A stretch of 64,000 nt of DNA from Pedobacter roseus (GTDB lineage: Bacteria > Bacteroidota > Bacteroidia > Sphingobacteriales > Sphingobacteriaceae), in NCBI RefSeq assembly GCF_014395225.1, contig NZ_CP060723.1, positions 4,774,001-4,838,000 on the forward strand, in the 5' to 3' direction. The notes under the pieces were generated by a model. The model was not told the origin of the DNA. It ran no database searches and was given only the letters and a program-made list of their open reading frames with translations. Positions 33,192 through 42,988 of this stretch are shown piece by piece. The position numbers were made by a program, and so were the translations under genes. Numbering within the stretch: position 1 is the stretch's first letter; every line of letters starts with the position of its first letter.

Positions 33192-33524
33192 TTATAATGC
33201 TTTAATTATTTTTTGAAGTTCTTTTTTATCGATACTACTCTCTTCCGATTTATCATATAAGGTTAGCATATTGATAACTACACCATCTTGCATATTTGAA
33301 ACCAGATAAGTTATTATTCTAAATCCACCACTTTTGCCTTTACCCTTGCTCTTTATTGCTAGTCTAATTTTATAGAGGCCTGCACCTAGATCATTACCCT
33401 GTTGCGGATTCTCGAGAAGTTTCTCTTCAAGTTCATAGAGATCTTCAACTAAAGAAAGATATTTCTTTTTGTAGACTTTGGCTTTTCTAATAAAAACATC
33501 TGAATAAATAACTTCATTGGCCAT
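33192..33524 (-). CDS. RelE/ParE-like toxin of a type II toxin-antitoxin pair
   Basis: A 110-residue basic protein. The pattern IYSDVFIRKAKVYKKKYLSL at the N-terminus, LGAGLYKIRLAIKSKGKGKSG in the middle and RIITYLVSN afterwards fits RelE-superfamily proteins, which cleave mRNA or inhibit gyrase. Its ATG overlaps the stop of the preceding small gene by one base (TAATG), the usual antitoxin-toxin coupling. It sits between argH and the aminotransferase gene, probably as a mobile cassette. Confidence 0.72.
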   Translation of the reverse strand: MANEVIYSDVFIRKAKVYKKKYLSLVEDLYELEEKLLENPQQGNDLGAGLYKIRLAIKSKGKGKSGGFRIITYLVSNMQDGVVINMLTLYDKSEESSIDKKELQKIIKAL

Positions 33525-33712
33525 TAAATATCTTTTAAACTTAAAGGCTTCCGTTTCCCTTGCTGCATTTCCTTAATTTCTTTTAAGGCTTGAGCAATTT
33601 CAGAGGTTATCTGACTTGTTGGCTCAGATTTAACTTTTGCACCAATTTTGCTAAGGAATTCTTTTACAAAACCTGCGTCTTTATCCTTAATTTCTATTGT
33701 TAAAGTTGTCAT
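33524..33712 (-). CDS. Antitoxin partner of the RelE-like toxin
   Basis: A 62-residue acidic-then-basic protein (TLTIEIKDKDAGFVKEFLSK, then EIAQALKEIKEMQQGKRKP). It has a short beta segment followed by a helix, like small antitoxins that wrap their toxins. The gene overlaps the toxin start by one base. It carries no recognised DNA-binding signature beyond the N-terminal beta strand. Confidence 0.65.
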   Translation of the reverse strand: MTTLTIEIKDKDAGFVKEFLSKIGAKVKSEPTSQITSEIAQALKEIKEMQQGKRKPLSLKDI

Positions 33713-33732
33713 AATTACAAATTTAGCAAAAT

Positions 33733-35064
33733 TTATTTAACCAGATTTTCAATTGCTTTATTCACTTTCCCAAAGCCAAACTGCGACAGCACATTTTGCA
33801 TTGCTTCACTAATCTGCTCATTACAAAGGTTGCCAATGCTTCCTTCGTGTGTATGATGTATCTGGCCAGATGGAGTAAAAGTACCATTTTCTATCTGTTC
33901 GCCAACAATTTTATAAGCCTCTCTAAATGGAACACCTTGCAACGCCAAATCGTTTACTACTTCAACGCTAAACAGGTAGTCGTATTTTTTATCTTTCAAA
34001 ATATCATCTTTAATGGTGATGTTCTGAAACATGAAAGTAGCTATTTCCAAACATTCGTTTAAAGAATTAATCGCCGGGAAAAGATTTTCTTTAAGCAACT
34101 GTAAATCGCGGTGATAACCTGACGGTAAATTGGTAATCATCATCGCTATTTCATTTGGTAAAGCCTGGATTTTATTACAACGGGAACGGATCAGTTCGAA
34201 AACATCCGGATTTTTTTTGTGCGGCATAATGCTCGAACCTGTAGTGAGTTCTGGCGGAAAACTGATAAAACCAAAATTCTGGTTGATGAACAAACATACA
34301 TCCATTGCCATTTTAGCCAAAGTTGCCGCAACTGCGCTCATGGCCTGAGCCAAAATTCTTTCGGTTTTGCCACGGCCCATCTGTGCATAAACCACATTGT
34401 AGTTTAAACTTTCAAAACCCAATAATTCGGTTGTTAAAGTTCTGTTTAAAGGAAATGACGAGCCATAACCCGCAGCAGAACCCAATGGATTTTTATTGGT
34501 AATTTTCCATGCAGCAAGCATCAGCTCCATATCATCGGCAAGACTTTCGGCATAAGCGCCAAACCATAAACCAAATGACGATGGCATGGCAATCTGCAGA
34601 TGTGTGTAACCTGGCATTAATTTGTCTTTATGTGCATTGCTCAGTTCAATTAACTGGTTAAACAAAGTTGAAGTTTGGTTAACCATATCTTCAATGCAAG
34701 CCCTGAAGAATAATTTTAAATCGACTAAAACCTGGTCATTGCGCGACCTGCCACTATGGATTTTTTTGCCCGCCTCACCAATGCGTTGGGTAAGCAACCA
34801 TTCTACCTGCGAGTGTACATCTTCTACCGTATCTTCGATGGTGAAATTTCCAGCTTCAATTTCATTGTAAATGTTTTTCAGTTCTTGCTGAACCGTTTTC
34901 AATTCATCAGTAGTTAGAAGATTGATGGTTTCTAACATTTGGGTATGTGCTAATGAACCCAATACATCGAATTTTGCCATTTGCAGATCCAATTCGCGGT
35001 CTTTACCTACCGTAAAACTTTCTACAAACTGATTTACATCTATATTTTTTTGCCAGATTTTCAT
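33733..35064 (-). CDS. argH: Argininosuccinate lyase
   Basis: ArgH splits argininosuccinate to arginine and fumarate, the last step of arginine synthesis. The 443-residue protein begins KIWQKNIDVNQFVESFTVGKDRELD, which matches Bacteroidota ArgH. It shows SRNDQVLVDLKLFFR near residue 100 and the fumarase-superfamily signature GSSIMPHKKNPDVFELIR near 275. It is separated from the rest of the arginine genes by a plus-strand S9 peptidase and by the argE-proximal genes. Confidence 0.93.
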   Translation of the reverse strand: MKIWQKNIDVNQFVESFTVGKDRELDLQMAKFDVLGSLAHTQMLETINLLTTDELKTVQQELKNIYNEIEAGNFTIEDTVEDVHSQVEWLLTQRIGEAGKKIHSGRSRNDQVLVDLKLFFRACIEDMVNQTSTLFNQLIELSNAHKDKLMPGYTHLQIAMPSSFGLWFGAYAESLADDMELMLAAWKITNKNPLGSAAGYGSSFPLNRTLTTELLGFESLNYNVVYAQMGRGKTERILAQAMSAVAATLAKMAMDVCLFINQNFGFISFPPELTTGSSIMPHKKNPDVFELIRSRCNKIQALPNEIAMMITNLPSGYHRDLQLLKENLFPAINSLNECLEIATFMFQNITIKDDILKDKKYDYLFSVEVVNDLALQGVPFREAYKIVGEQIENGTFTPSGQIHHTHEGSIGNLCNEQISEAMQNVLSQFGFGKVNKAIENLVK

Positions 35065-35252
35065 TCTTATGATTGCTCTATTTTATACCTGCATGAAAGC
35101 AGTCGAAATACCCGCAAAAGTACAATAAATAGATTAGAATTAGGAATGAGATTGGTTTGTAACTCACATTTAAAGGTCAATAAACTCAAATTTATGTGGC
35201 TTCTCCTAATTCTTGGTTTAAAAGCTTATTTTCGTATAAACTTAAACTTATT

Positions 35253-38096
35253 ATGAAATCCCTAAAACTGTTCTCCACCGTTTTTTTATTGCTTGTTATA
35301 CACCACCTACAGGCACAGGAAAAACCAGCATTAGGCTGGAAAGATGTTTCTAAATGGACCTTTAACAGACCTGCTACTTTATCACCTAATGGCGAATGGA
35401 TCGCACTAGCTAGCGGACCGGTTGAAGGAGATTTAAAAATGACAATCAGAAAAACCAACGATACTTTAAGTCGGAGCTACCCAATTGGAGCAATGGCCAA
35501 CAGCATCTCATTTTCAAACGATTCAAAATTTGCTGCTTTTAAGGTTGCGCTTAAGGATAGCGAAGCCAAAGTGGCAAAAAAAACAAATAAACCTGTTTAT
35601 GACAAGCTTTTGCTTGTTTCATTGAGTGATAATAAACAGACGACTTTCGAAAAGGTAAAAAGTTTTAGTTTTTCTGAAAAATCACCTGAGTGGATTGCCA
35701 TACAATTTGCACCGGCAGAAAATGCTTCTAAAGAGAAAGATGCCCCAAAAGGTACCGATGTATTGCTTTATAACCTTATCACCAAAAAAAGCTACAACCT
35801 TGGTAACGTTTCAGAATTTGCATTTAACAAAACAGGAAGCCAGTTTGCTTATGTTATCGATGCTGCCGGTCAAAATGGGAACGGTATTTTTTTACGCGAC
35901 ATGAAAACAGGTATTACCACCGCACTCGATAATGATAAAGCGGTTTATCAGAAACTTGGGTGGAATGAACAAGGAACCGCATTTGCCTTACTTAAAGCCA
36001 ATAAAAACGACAAATATAAAGATGACGTTTACAGCATGCTTGGTTTCAACAAAATCAACGGAGATTTAACTAACAAAGTAATCTATAATGGTATCGACGA
36101 TAAAATATTCCCTGCAAATATGGGCATAAACGCTAATGCTGTACCATTTTGGTCTGATGATCAAACCGTTTTGTTTCTTGGCGTTAATACGCTTACCAAA
36201 AAAGAAGAAAAAAAAGAGGAGAAAAAAGACGATAAGAAAACCGATACCCTAAGCAAGTCGAAAACAGAGGTTAAAAAGGATGATATCGAAAAGCCTGATA
36301 TGATTATCTGGAACTGGCAGGATAAGAGATTGCAATCGGCCCAACAAACACAGGAAACGCGTGATAAAAACTTTAGTTATTTAAGTGCTTACCGTATAGC
36401 GGATAAAAAATTCATTCAGCTTGCGGATAGTAATATGCGCTCGGTTAATGTAAACCCGAAAAGTTTATACGCCATTGCATACGATAATTCGAAATATGAA
36501 TTAATGGGGAATTTAGATGGACAAAGTTATGTGGATGTTTATGTGATCAATCTTAAAACCTTTGGGAAGAAATTACTATTTGAAAAAATGTACGCTTCTA
36601 ATGGTGGAAGACTGGTAATTGCACCAAACGGAACTTTAGCCAGCTATTATGTAGACGGTGTATTTTATGGTATCAATCTGGAAACTGGAAAAATTTCCAA
36701 TCTTACAGGCAAAATCAAGTCTTCATTTGTTGATGAATTAGATGACCATAATGTAATAAAACCAGCTACTGAAAATTTAGGCTGGTCGGCCGATTCTAAA
36801 TATGCATTGATTAAAGACAATTATGATTTATGGAAAATTTCTGCTGACGGAAATAGTGTTACTCCATTATCTGATAATTGGAAAAGCAAGAAAACCGAGG
36901 TGGCAAGCCGTTTCCGTGTAGATGCAGACGAGAAAGGTGTTAATTTAAGCAAAGACCAGTATTTTGCGATATTCAATACTAAAACCAAGAAAAATGGCAT
37001 TGGGATTTTACCTGCGGGTAAATCTAAAATCAACATTTTGTTCCTGGATGACAATGCTTATCAAAGTTTTGCAAAAGCCGAACAAGCTAAAATTTTTACT
37101 TATACCAAAAGTAATTTTCAGCAATCGCCAGATTATTATGTAAGTACAACGGGTGATTTAAGTGCTGCAAAAAAAATAACTACGAACACTCCAGATCAGG
37201 CTAAATATGCATGGTCTTCAGGTGTAAAGTTGATTGACTATGTGAGTGCAAATGGCGACAGTTTACAAGCGGCCATTTATTTACCTGCCAATTATGTTCC
37301 CGGAAAAGCTTATCCTACCATCACTTATATTTATGAAAGATTAACCGATGATCTGAATACCTATACCATGCCTACATTTCCTGGTGGAGGTTTTAACAAA
37401 GCAATGTACACCAGCAATGGATATGCGGTTTTAATGCCAGATATTAAATATAAACTGAATGATCCGGGTATGTCGGCAGTGGCCTGTGTGGTGCCTGCAG
37501 TAAAGGCAGCCATTGCTACCGGAATTGTAGATGAAAAAAATGTCGCCATCCATGGTCACTCCTGGGGCGGTTATCAAACTTCGTTTTTAATTACGCAGAC
37601 CAACATCTTTAAAGCTGCAGCAGCTGGTGCGCCATTAACCAATATGATAAGCATGTACAGCTTAATTTACTGGAATAGCGGTGGTACAAACCAAGCCATT
37701 TTCGAAGCCAGCCAAGGTAGGTTAACGCCTGGTTATTGGGATAACTGGGATGCTTTCGCACGCAATTCGCCGGTATATCATATCAAAAAAGTACAAACGC
37801 CTTTATTGCTTTTACACAATGATAAAGATGGGGCTGTAGATTTTACTCAGGGTATTGAATATTATAACGGTTTAAGAAGACTAAACAAACCCGTAGTGAT
37901 GATTACCTATCGTGGCGAAAACCACGGGATTGCAAAATTACCAAACCGTAAAGATTATGCCGTACGGATGATGGAGTATTTCGATTATATGCTTAAAGGG
38001 AAATCTGCTCCTGAATGGTGGAGTAAAGGTGTAAACCGGTTAGATATGGAAAAACACTTAGAAGCAAGGGCTTTTGATGGCGGCGAAGAGAATTAA
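35253..38096 (+). CDS. Secreted S9-family prolyl oligopeptidase-like serine peptidase
   Basis: A 947-residue exported peptidase. The signal peptide is about 20 residues (MKSLKLFSTVFLLLVIHHLQ, cut near AQEK). An N-terminal beta-propeller-type region (about residues 30-650) contains a Lys/Glu-rich stretch near 320-360 (KKEEKKEEKKDDKK). The C-terminal alpha/beta-hydrolase domain has Ser770 in IHGHSWGGYQTSF, Asp in LHNDKDGAVDFTQG and His in RGENHGIAKLP. It is on the opposite strand to the surrounding arginine genes and ends at a perfect bidirectional terminator. Upstream in-frame ATGs are unlikely starts because the signal peptide fits 35253. Confidence 0.9.
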   Translation: MKSLKLFSTVFLLLVIHHLQAQEKPALGWKDVSKWTFNRPATLSPNGEWIALASGPVEGDLKMTIRKTNDTLSRSYPIGAMANSISFSNDSKFAAFKVALKDSEAKVAKKTNKPVYDKLLLVSLSDNKQTTFEKVKSFSFSEKSPEWIAIQFAPAENASKEKDAPKGTDVLLYNLITKKSYNLGNVSEFAFNKTGSQFAYVIDAAGQNGNGIFLRDMKTGITTALDNDKAVYQKLGWNEQGTAFALLKANKNDKYKDDVYSMLGFNKINGDLTNKVIYNGIDDKIFPANMGINANAVPFWSDDQTVLFLGVNTLTKKEEKKEEKKDDKKTDTLSKSKTEVKKDDIEKPDMIIWNWQDKRLQSAQQTQETRDKNFSYLSAYRIADKKFIQLADSNMRSVNVNPKSLYAIAYDNSKYELMGNLDGQSYVDVYVINLKTFGKKLLFEKMYASNGGRLVIAPNGTLASYYVDGVFYGINLETGKISNLTGKIKSSFVDELDDHNVIKPATENLGWSADSKYALIKDNYDLWKISADGNSVTPLSDNWKSKKTEVASRFRVDADEKGVNLSKDQYFAIFNTKTKKNGIGILPAGKSKINILFLDDNAYQSFAKAEQAKIFTYTKSNFQQSPDYYVSTTGDLSAAKKITTNTPDQAKYAWSSGVKLIDYVSANGDSLQAAIYLPANYVPGKAYPTITYIYERLTDDLNTYTMPTFPGGGFNKAMYTSNGYAVLMPDIKYKLNDPGMSAVACVVPAVKAAIATGIVDEKNVAIHGHSWGGYQTSFLITQTNIFKAAAAGAPLTNMISMYSLIYWNSGGTNQAIFEASQGRLTPGYWDNWDAFARNSPVYHIKKVQTPLLLLHNDKDGAVDFTQGIEYYNGLRRLNKPVVMITYRGENHGIAKLPNRKDYAVRMMEYFDYMLKGKSAPEWWSKGVNRLDMEKHLEARAFDGGEEN

Positions 38097-38112
38097 TTAA
38101 AAACATATTAAC

Positions 38113-38146
38113 AAAAATGGCGTTTCACATCTGAAACGCCATTTTT
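38113..38146. terminator. Bidirectional terminator
   Basis: AAAAATGGCGTTTCA (38113-38127) pairs with TGAAACGCCATTTTT (38132-38146) around CATC. It lies between the convergent S9 peptidase and outer-membrane protein genes. Confidence 0.88.
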
Positions 38147-38152
38147 GTTATT

Positions 38153-38716
38153 TTAAAAGCGATAACCTATCCGCAAATGTAGGTTTAATGCCAAATCATT
38201 TTCATCTTTTAGGTAACCAGCACTTTTTGCAAAAATCCTTCTGTAACCTAAACCAATACCGGTTTCATAATTAATATGTTTACCAATGTTCCGCCTCATT
38301 CCCCAGGTGGGCACAATCGATAAATCACTTACGATACTGATATTTTTGTAATTTGAGATCACAAACCAATCAGGATGATAACTTGTTTTTAACGAAAGGA
38401 AATTGCCGCTATTGCCATCAATTCTTTTCGATTTTGATTTTCTTTTGTTCAAGTTATAATACCATCTCGGTTCGGCAGTAATTACCGGTGTAAAAACATA
38501 ACCTGTTTTATCATAAAAAGAACCGCCCCATATTCCGCTATCAAAACCAAGTTCAGCTCTTAAGGCAATCTGGTTCGATAATCTTGACTCATTATGTACC
38601 CATACACCCAAAAACCCAACCTGAGCTCCAAAAACTGATTTTTCAACACTTGAATCCTGGGCTTTTGAAGTTTTAAAGAATAAAAACAGAGATAAAATGA
38701 TGAGCGTTTTTTTCAT
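38153..38716 (-). CDS. Exported small beta-barrel-like protein, unknown function
   Basis: A 187-residue protein I do not recognise. It has a signal peptide (KTLIILSLFLFFKTSKAQ). The rest alternates hydrophobic and polar residues, with aromatic strand ends (EPRWYYNLNKRK, GIGLGYRRIF) and a final LHLRIGYRF typical of outer-membrane barrels. It starts 22 bp after argE in the same direction. It may simply ride on the operon's transcript; nothing links it to arginine. Confidence 0.6.
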   Translation of the reverse strand: MKKTLIILSLFLFFKTSKAQDSSVEKSVFGAQVGFLGVWVHNESRLSNQIALRAELGFDSGIWGGSFYDKTGYVFTPVITAEPRWYYNLNKRKSKSKRIDGNSGNFLSLKTSYHPDWFVISNYKNISIVSDLSIVPTWGMRRNIGKHINYETGIGLGYRRIFAKSAGYLKDENDLALNLHLRIGYRF

Positions 38717-38738
38717 GAATATTTGATGTATTATAAAA

Positions 38739-39809
38739 TTATTTACCGTTGATTACGGGTTTCAGCATGTTTACGTATCCTGCTACACCTTCTGCAACCT
38801 CATGCACGTATAAAAATTCGTCAGCCATGTGTGAGCGACCAGAAAAACCAGGGCCACATTTTACTGAAGGAATATCCAACAAAGCCTGATCGGATGTAGT
38901 TGGCGAGCCATAAGTGGTCCTTCCCAATGCAACCCCAGCCTGAACAACCGGATGGTTTTTATCAATTGATGATGGTTTTAAACGAATAGAACGTGGGGTA
39001 ACATCACAGTCAACATTTGCCCTGATGATTTCTAAAACTTCTTCATTGGTATAAGCATCGGTTACACGTACATCAACTGTGAAAGTACAATTTGCCGGCA
39101 CAACATTGTGTTGCGAACCTGCATTGATAATCGTAACGGTCATTTTCAACGGGCCGAAAACATCCGATACTTTAGGGAACTGATAATTCCTAAACCACTC
39201 AATGTCTTTTAAAGCTTTATAAATGGCATTCTCTCCTTCTTCGCGGGCGGCATGACCAGCTTTACCGTGTGATACGCAATCTAACACCAACAAACCACGT
39301 TCGGCAATGGCTAAATTCATTTCTGTCGGCTCTCCTACAATCCCGAATTCCAATTCGCCTAAATCTGGAAGAACCAGTTCCAAACCGTTATTGCCCGAAA
39401 TTTCTTCCTCAGCAGTTGCGGCCAGGCAGATGTTATATTTTAAATTTTCCTGTTCGTAGTAATATAAAAACGTACCAATTAGCGAAACCAGACATCCCCC
39501 TGCATCATTACTGCCTAAACCGAATAATTTGTCACCTTCAATTGCAGCGTCATAAGGATCACGGGTATAACCAGAATTAGGCTTTACCGTATCATGATGT
39601 GAATTTAGAAGCAATGTTGGTTTAGCCGAATCAAAATATTTGTTGTAAGCCCAAACGTTATTCATTTTACGCTGGATCTTAACTCCTCTCTCTTCCAGAA
39701 ACTGCGCAATTAAATTTGCCGTCCGGTCTTCTTCTTTACTAAAAGACTGGATGCGAATTAGCTGCAGCAATAAATCCAGACTTTCTTTTTGTATATTTTC
39801 TAGTAACAT
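38739..39809 (-). CDS. argE: ArgE-type M20 deacylase (acyl-ornithine/acyl-citrulline)
   Basis: A 356-residue zinc hydrolase of family M20. Metal ligands and catalytic residues are visible: LLNSHHDTVKPN near residue 70, GLGSNDAGGCL near 100, ATAEEEISG near 133 (catalytic Glu-Glu), VGEPTEMN near 158 and SGRSHMADEF near 325. In the pathway suggested by the neighbouring argF', it would remove the acyl group from N-acyl-citrulline rather than from N-acyl-ornithine. That substrate is an inference. There is no argJ, so a linear, non-recycling route is expected. Confidence 0.85.
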   Translation of the reverse strand: MLLENIQKESLDLLLQLIRIQSFSKEEDRTANLIAQFLEERGVKIQRKMNNVWAYNKYFDSAKPTLLLNSHHDTVKPNSGYTRDPYDAAIEGDKLFGLGSNDAGGCLVSLIGTFLYYYEQENLKYNICLAATAEEEISGNNGLELVLPDLGELEFGIVGEPTEMNLAIAERGLLVLDCVSHGKAGHAAREEGENAIYKALKDIEWFRNYQFPKVSDVFGPLKMTVTIINAGSQHNVVPANCTFTVDVRVTDAYTNEEVLEIIRANVDCDVTPRSIRLKPSSIDKNHPVVQAGVALGRTTYGSPTTSDQALLDIPSVKCGPGFSGRSHMADEFLYVHEVAEGVAGYVNMLKPVINGK

Positions 39810-39850
39810 AGTATCAAGTAGTTGGGATCAAGTATCAAGACATTGAGTCT
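39810..39850. repeat. Degenerate 7-nt-period tract (AGTATCA type)
   Basis: Just upstream of argE, AG or GG words fall with G at 39811, 39818, 39825, 39832 and 39839. AGTATCA and AGTAGTT are typical units. Confidence 0.6.
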
Positions 39851-39935
39851 AAACATACTGTCTTTTAACTTTCAATCCCTTTAAATATTGGCTAGGTAAA
39901 TCTTCCATATTACCTTAACCATTTTAAATTAAGCC

Positions 39936-40748
39936 TTAGCTCTCTTTGGTATACAAATTCCCCGCTTTTAAAGCTGAAAGTTTAATACCCTTTATTAATG
40001 AAGAACTAAAACCATTGTGTTCCATTTCGTTTAAGCCGGCAATGGTACAACCTTTCGGCGAAGTTACCTTATCTATTTCTGATTCTGGGTGTGTTCCGTG
40101 CAATAAAAGTAAATCTGCCGCTCCCTTAGCCGTTTGAACTGCCATTTTTAAAGCTTCATCAGCATGAAAGCCAATTTCTACACCACCTTGCGATGCAGCC
40201 CTAATTGCCCTTAAAAAGAATGCAATACCACAGGCACAAAGCGCTGTTGCAGAAGTCATTAAATCTTCATTAATTTTCACAACTGAACCTACGGTTTCGA
40301 ACATTTTAGTCACACTTGCAATATTTTCTGCTGAGGCATTATCGCTGGCCATACAGGTCATGGATTGGCCGATGGCAATTGCCGTATTTGGCATTACCCG
40401 GATCACTTCAACATTTTCGCCTAATTTTTCTCTCACCGCAGCGCAGCTTACACCCGAAATTACCGAAATGACCAAATGTTTTGTAGCATCTATCGAAGCG
40501 TTAATTTCATCAAGAACCGTATTTAATTGCTGCGGTAGAACAGCTAAAATCACAACATCGGCATCTACAACGGTTTGTTTATTGTTATTGCTTATATTAA
40601 AACCAGCTTCTGCAAAAGATTTTAAGTGGTCGATATTTCTTCGGGTAAGCGTAATGTCGGCTGCTTGGGCAAAGTCGGCCTTCACCAAACCTTTTGCTAA
40701 AGATAATCCGATATTTCCGGTACCAATGATGGCTATTTTTTTTGACAT
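39936..40748 (-). CDS. proC: Pyrroline-5-carboxylate reductase
   Basis: ProC reduces 1-pyrroline-5-carboxylate to proline with NAD(P)H. The 270-residue protein begins with the Rossmann signature KIAIIGTGNIGLSLAKGL. The family signature lies in SPKGCTIAGLNEMEHNGF (usually PGGTT.aGl...) with related CACGIAFFLRAIRAA. Its presence among arginine genes fits shared glutamate-derived chemistry. The 345 bp to argB holds only repeats, so it may have its own promoter. Confidence 0.9.
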   Translation of the reverse strand: MSKKIAIIGTGNIGLSLAKGLVKADFAQAADITLTRRNIDHLKSFAEAGFNISNNNKQTVVDADVVILAVLPQQLNTVLDEINASIDATKHLVISVISGVSCAAVREKLGENVEVIRVMPNTAIAIGQSMTCMASDNASAENIASVTKMFETVGSVVKINEDLMTSATALCACGIAFFLRAIRAASQGGVEIGFHADEALKMAVQTAKGAADLLLLHGTHPESEIDKVTSPKGCTIAGLNEMEHNGFSSSLIKGIKLSALKAGNLYTKES

Positions 40749-40834
40749 GATTACTAATTTTTTCTGCGGGTTGATTACACAGATTTATATTTTTATTTGA
40801 AAAGCAATTTCAGTAATGCTATTGATGTTTCAGT

Positions 40835-40894
40835 CCTGCTATTCATTACAAGTCCCGATGAAAAATCGGGAGCTTTCCATTACTATCAGGTTTA
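40835..40894. repeat. Dispersed stem-loop repeat, copy 2, in the 345-bp argB-proC gap
   Basis: CCTGCT, then the hairpin CCCGAT-GAAAA-ATCGGG, AGCTTTCC and ATCAGGTTTA, the same order as 2031-2086. The remaining gap (40895-41044) has CCACAAAG/CACTTAG words of the ACCACAGAG family and no gene. Confidence 0.5.
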
Positions 40895-41044
40895 GTTTGC
40901 AAAAGCAGTGGTTAATCGGTTTCTTTTCCCCTCTAAATGTCTAAATAATCTACCACCAGAAATCGAAAACCACAAAGAATTATAAAGCCACTTAGTGTCT
41001 TGGTGGTTAAAATTTTTAAGCAATGAGTTTGTGCGCCTCGCCAA

Positions 41045-41096
41045 AACCTTACACCTTCAACCTTCCTGCCTTCTACCTCTTTTCCCTCTACCTTTA
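41045..41096. repeat. Degenerate 7/8-nt-period tract (CCTTNNA type)
   Basis: CCT words start at 41047, 41054, 41061, 41069, 41076, 41085 and 41091. The tract runs up to the argB stop codon. Confidence 0.55.
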
Positions 41097-41930
41097 TTTC
41101 AGCATTTTGGTCCCAAAGGTACCATTAGCAAGCTCAGCAAGTTCATCTGCTTTACCAATATATACAGCCGAAACTCCCTTTTTAATGGCTTCGAAAGCGT
41201 TGTGTAATTTAGGTATCATTCCGCCTTGCACCGTTCCGTCAGCTTTTAAACCTTCAAACTCATCTGCTTTGATTTCTCGAACTACAGAAGTATTATCATT
41301 TACATCTTTAAGTACACCTTTTTTCTCGAAGCAATATACCAAATGCGTTTCATATAAACCCGACATTGCCACTGCAACAGAAGAAGCAATGGTATCAGCA
41401 TTGGTATTTAAAAGTTGTGTATTACCATCATGTGTAATTGCACATAAAACAGGAACCAACCCAGCCTTTAACAGGCTATCTAAAGTTGAAGAAGAAACAG
41501 AATTTTCATCCAAGTCACCAACAAAGCCATAATCAATTACAGCTCCAGCCATAGGACCAGCTTCCGGCCCATAAGTTTTAGTGCTAACCGGTCGTTTTTT
41601 TGCTTTGATCACATTCCCATCAGCACCACTTAACCCAATGGCATTGCTACCTTTGGCCTGTAGTTGGGCAACCATATTTTTATTGATCAAACCTGCATAA
41701 ACCATGGTCACAATCCGCAATGTTTCGATATCGGTGATTCTTCTCCCCTCAACCATTTTGGCTTCAATACCTAACGATTCACCCAATTCAGTTGCAATTT
41801 TACCTCCACCATGCACCAGAATTTTATCTCCGGGCAAAGCCGTAAAATCCAATAAAAACTGATGCAGGTTTTCTGAATTATCGATTACGTTTCCGCCGAT
41901 TTTTATGATAGTGAGTTGTTTATTCTTCAT
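41094..41930 (-). CDS. argB: N-acyl-glutamate kinase ArgB
   Basis: ArgB phosphorylates N-acetylglutamate (or N-succinylglutamate in relatives using that route). The 278-residue amino-acid kinase has IIKIGGNVID at the N-terminus, LVHGGGKIATELGE near residue 40, GLSGADGNV near 100, LNTNADTIASSVAVAM near 178 and QGGMIPKLHNA near 237. It overlaps the end of the frameshifted YhcG gene by 11 bp. Whether its substrate is acetylated or succinylated depends on the pathway type discussed for argF'. Confidence 0.92.
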   Translation of the reverse strand: MKNKQLTIIKIGGNVIDNSENLHQFLLDFTALPGDKILVHGGGKIATELGESLGIEAKMVEGRRITDIETLRIVTMVYAGLINKNMVAQLQAKGSNAIGLSGADGNVIKAKKRPVSTKTYGPEAGPMAGAVIDYGFVGDLDENSVSSSTLDSLLKAGLVPVLCAITHDGNTQLLNTNADTIASSVAVAMSGLYETHLVYCFEKKGVLKDVNDNTSVVREIKADEFEGLKADGTVQGGMIPKLHNAFEAIKKGVSAVYIGKADELAELANGTFGTKMLK

Positions 41931-42973
41931 TTTTATAGAAAATTTCTGAAAGCTGGTGTAGTTTTTCTACAAGCAACTTTTTATCAATGAGTTTAGTTTC
42001 ATAATCTGCAATTAAAGCCGGTGACAAATTTCTAGCTAGCGCGTATTCCACAACTTCAACATCTTTGCCTTTGCACAATAAAACACCAATACTTGGATTT
42101 TCATGCGGCCGTTTAACATCCCTGTCCAAGGCTTCGAGATAGAAATTTAATTTTCCCAAAAATTCCGGTTGAAATTCTTCTATCTTCAATTCAAACAAAA
42201 ACCATACACTGCAAATCGCGGTGATAAAACAATAAATCTGTATAATAGTCTTTATTTCCTACCTGCAACCTGTATTCACTCCCCATATAAGTAAAACCCT
42301 TTCCCATCTCTAATATGAAACTTTGTAGGTTTTTAATTAGTGCGTTCTGCAGATCATCTTCTGAATGGATCTCGGGTAAAGCCAAAAATTCAAAAATATA
42401 AAGATCCTTAAAAATTCCCTGGGGCAATTGTTTAGCTATTGCGTGTCCAAATTTATCACTAAGCAGGGTCCGTTCAAAAGTGGCTGAATTTAACTGACGC
42501 TCAAGTTCTCTTACCGATAATTTCTCTTTAATAGAAGTATGGATATAAAATAGCTTTTCCTCTATAGTTTTGGTCTTTTTTAAAATATGTAAATGAGAAG
42601 ACCACGGTATTTGTGTCAACACTGTTGTCACAAATTTATCAAACTCATTATCAGCATCTTGAAATTGTGTCAGCAATGTTGTCACAATTTCCTTATCACT
42701 ATAAACTTCATAAAATTGTTTCATTCTATAAAGTCCACGACGGTTAAATCCCTTTAACAGAGGTTGTTTTTCTACGATATAGTTTGCTAAATCATTAACA
42801 GTTCCATCGCCCCATCTGCCATTGGCAACCTTTTCGGAAACAATTTGGCCAATATTAAAATATAACATTACTAATTCTGCATTTGCTTTACTGTAAACCC
42901 TATTCCGAGCTTCAGTAATAAGCAAAGTAATCTGCTCAAAATCTGATGTTATACTTTTTATTGACTTATTCAT
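41920..42973 (-). pseudogene. YhcG/DUF1016-type PD-D/ExK nuclease split by a frameshift
   Basis: Two reading frames make one protein. The first (42973 to 42191) has the DUF1016 N-terminal domain (ELVMLYFNIGQIVSEKV, GFNRRGLYRMKQFYEVY) and the nuclease start GNKDYYTDLLFYHRDLQCMV. The second (42198 to 41920) continues FELKIEEFQPEFLGKLNFYL through VEYALARNLSPALIADYETKL. The break falls at a run of five A on the plus strand (42197-42201); removing one base restores ...CMVLFELK..., the expected D...ELK core. It is either a real inactivating mutation or a sequencing error. The gene sits inside the arginine operon and looks like inserted cargo. Confidence 0.82.
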
Positions 42974-42988
42974 TCTAGTTAGTCATAA

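Noticed and set aside
33524..33712. Extension of argH or a stray coding fragment in place of an antitoxin
   Set aside because: The small gene has its own start and overlaps the toxin start by one base, the standard arrangement of toxin-antitoxin pairs.
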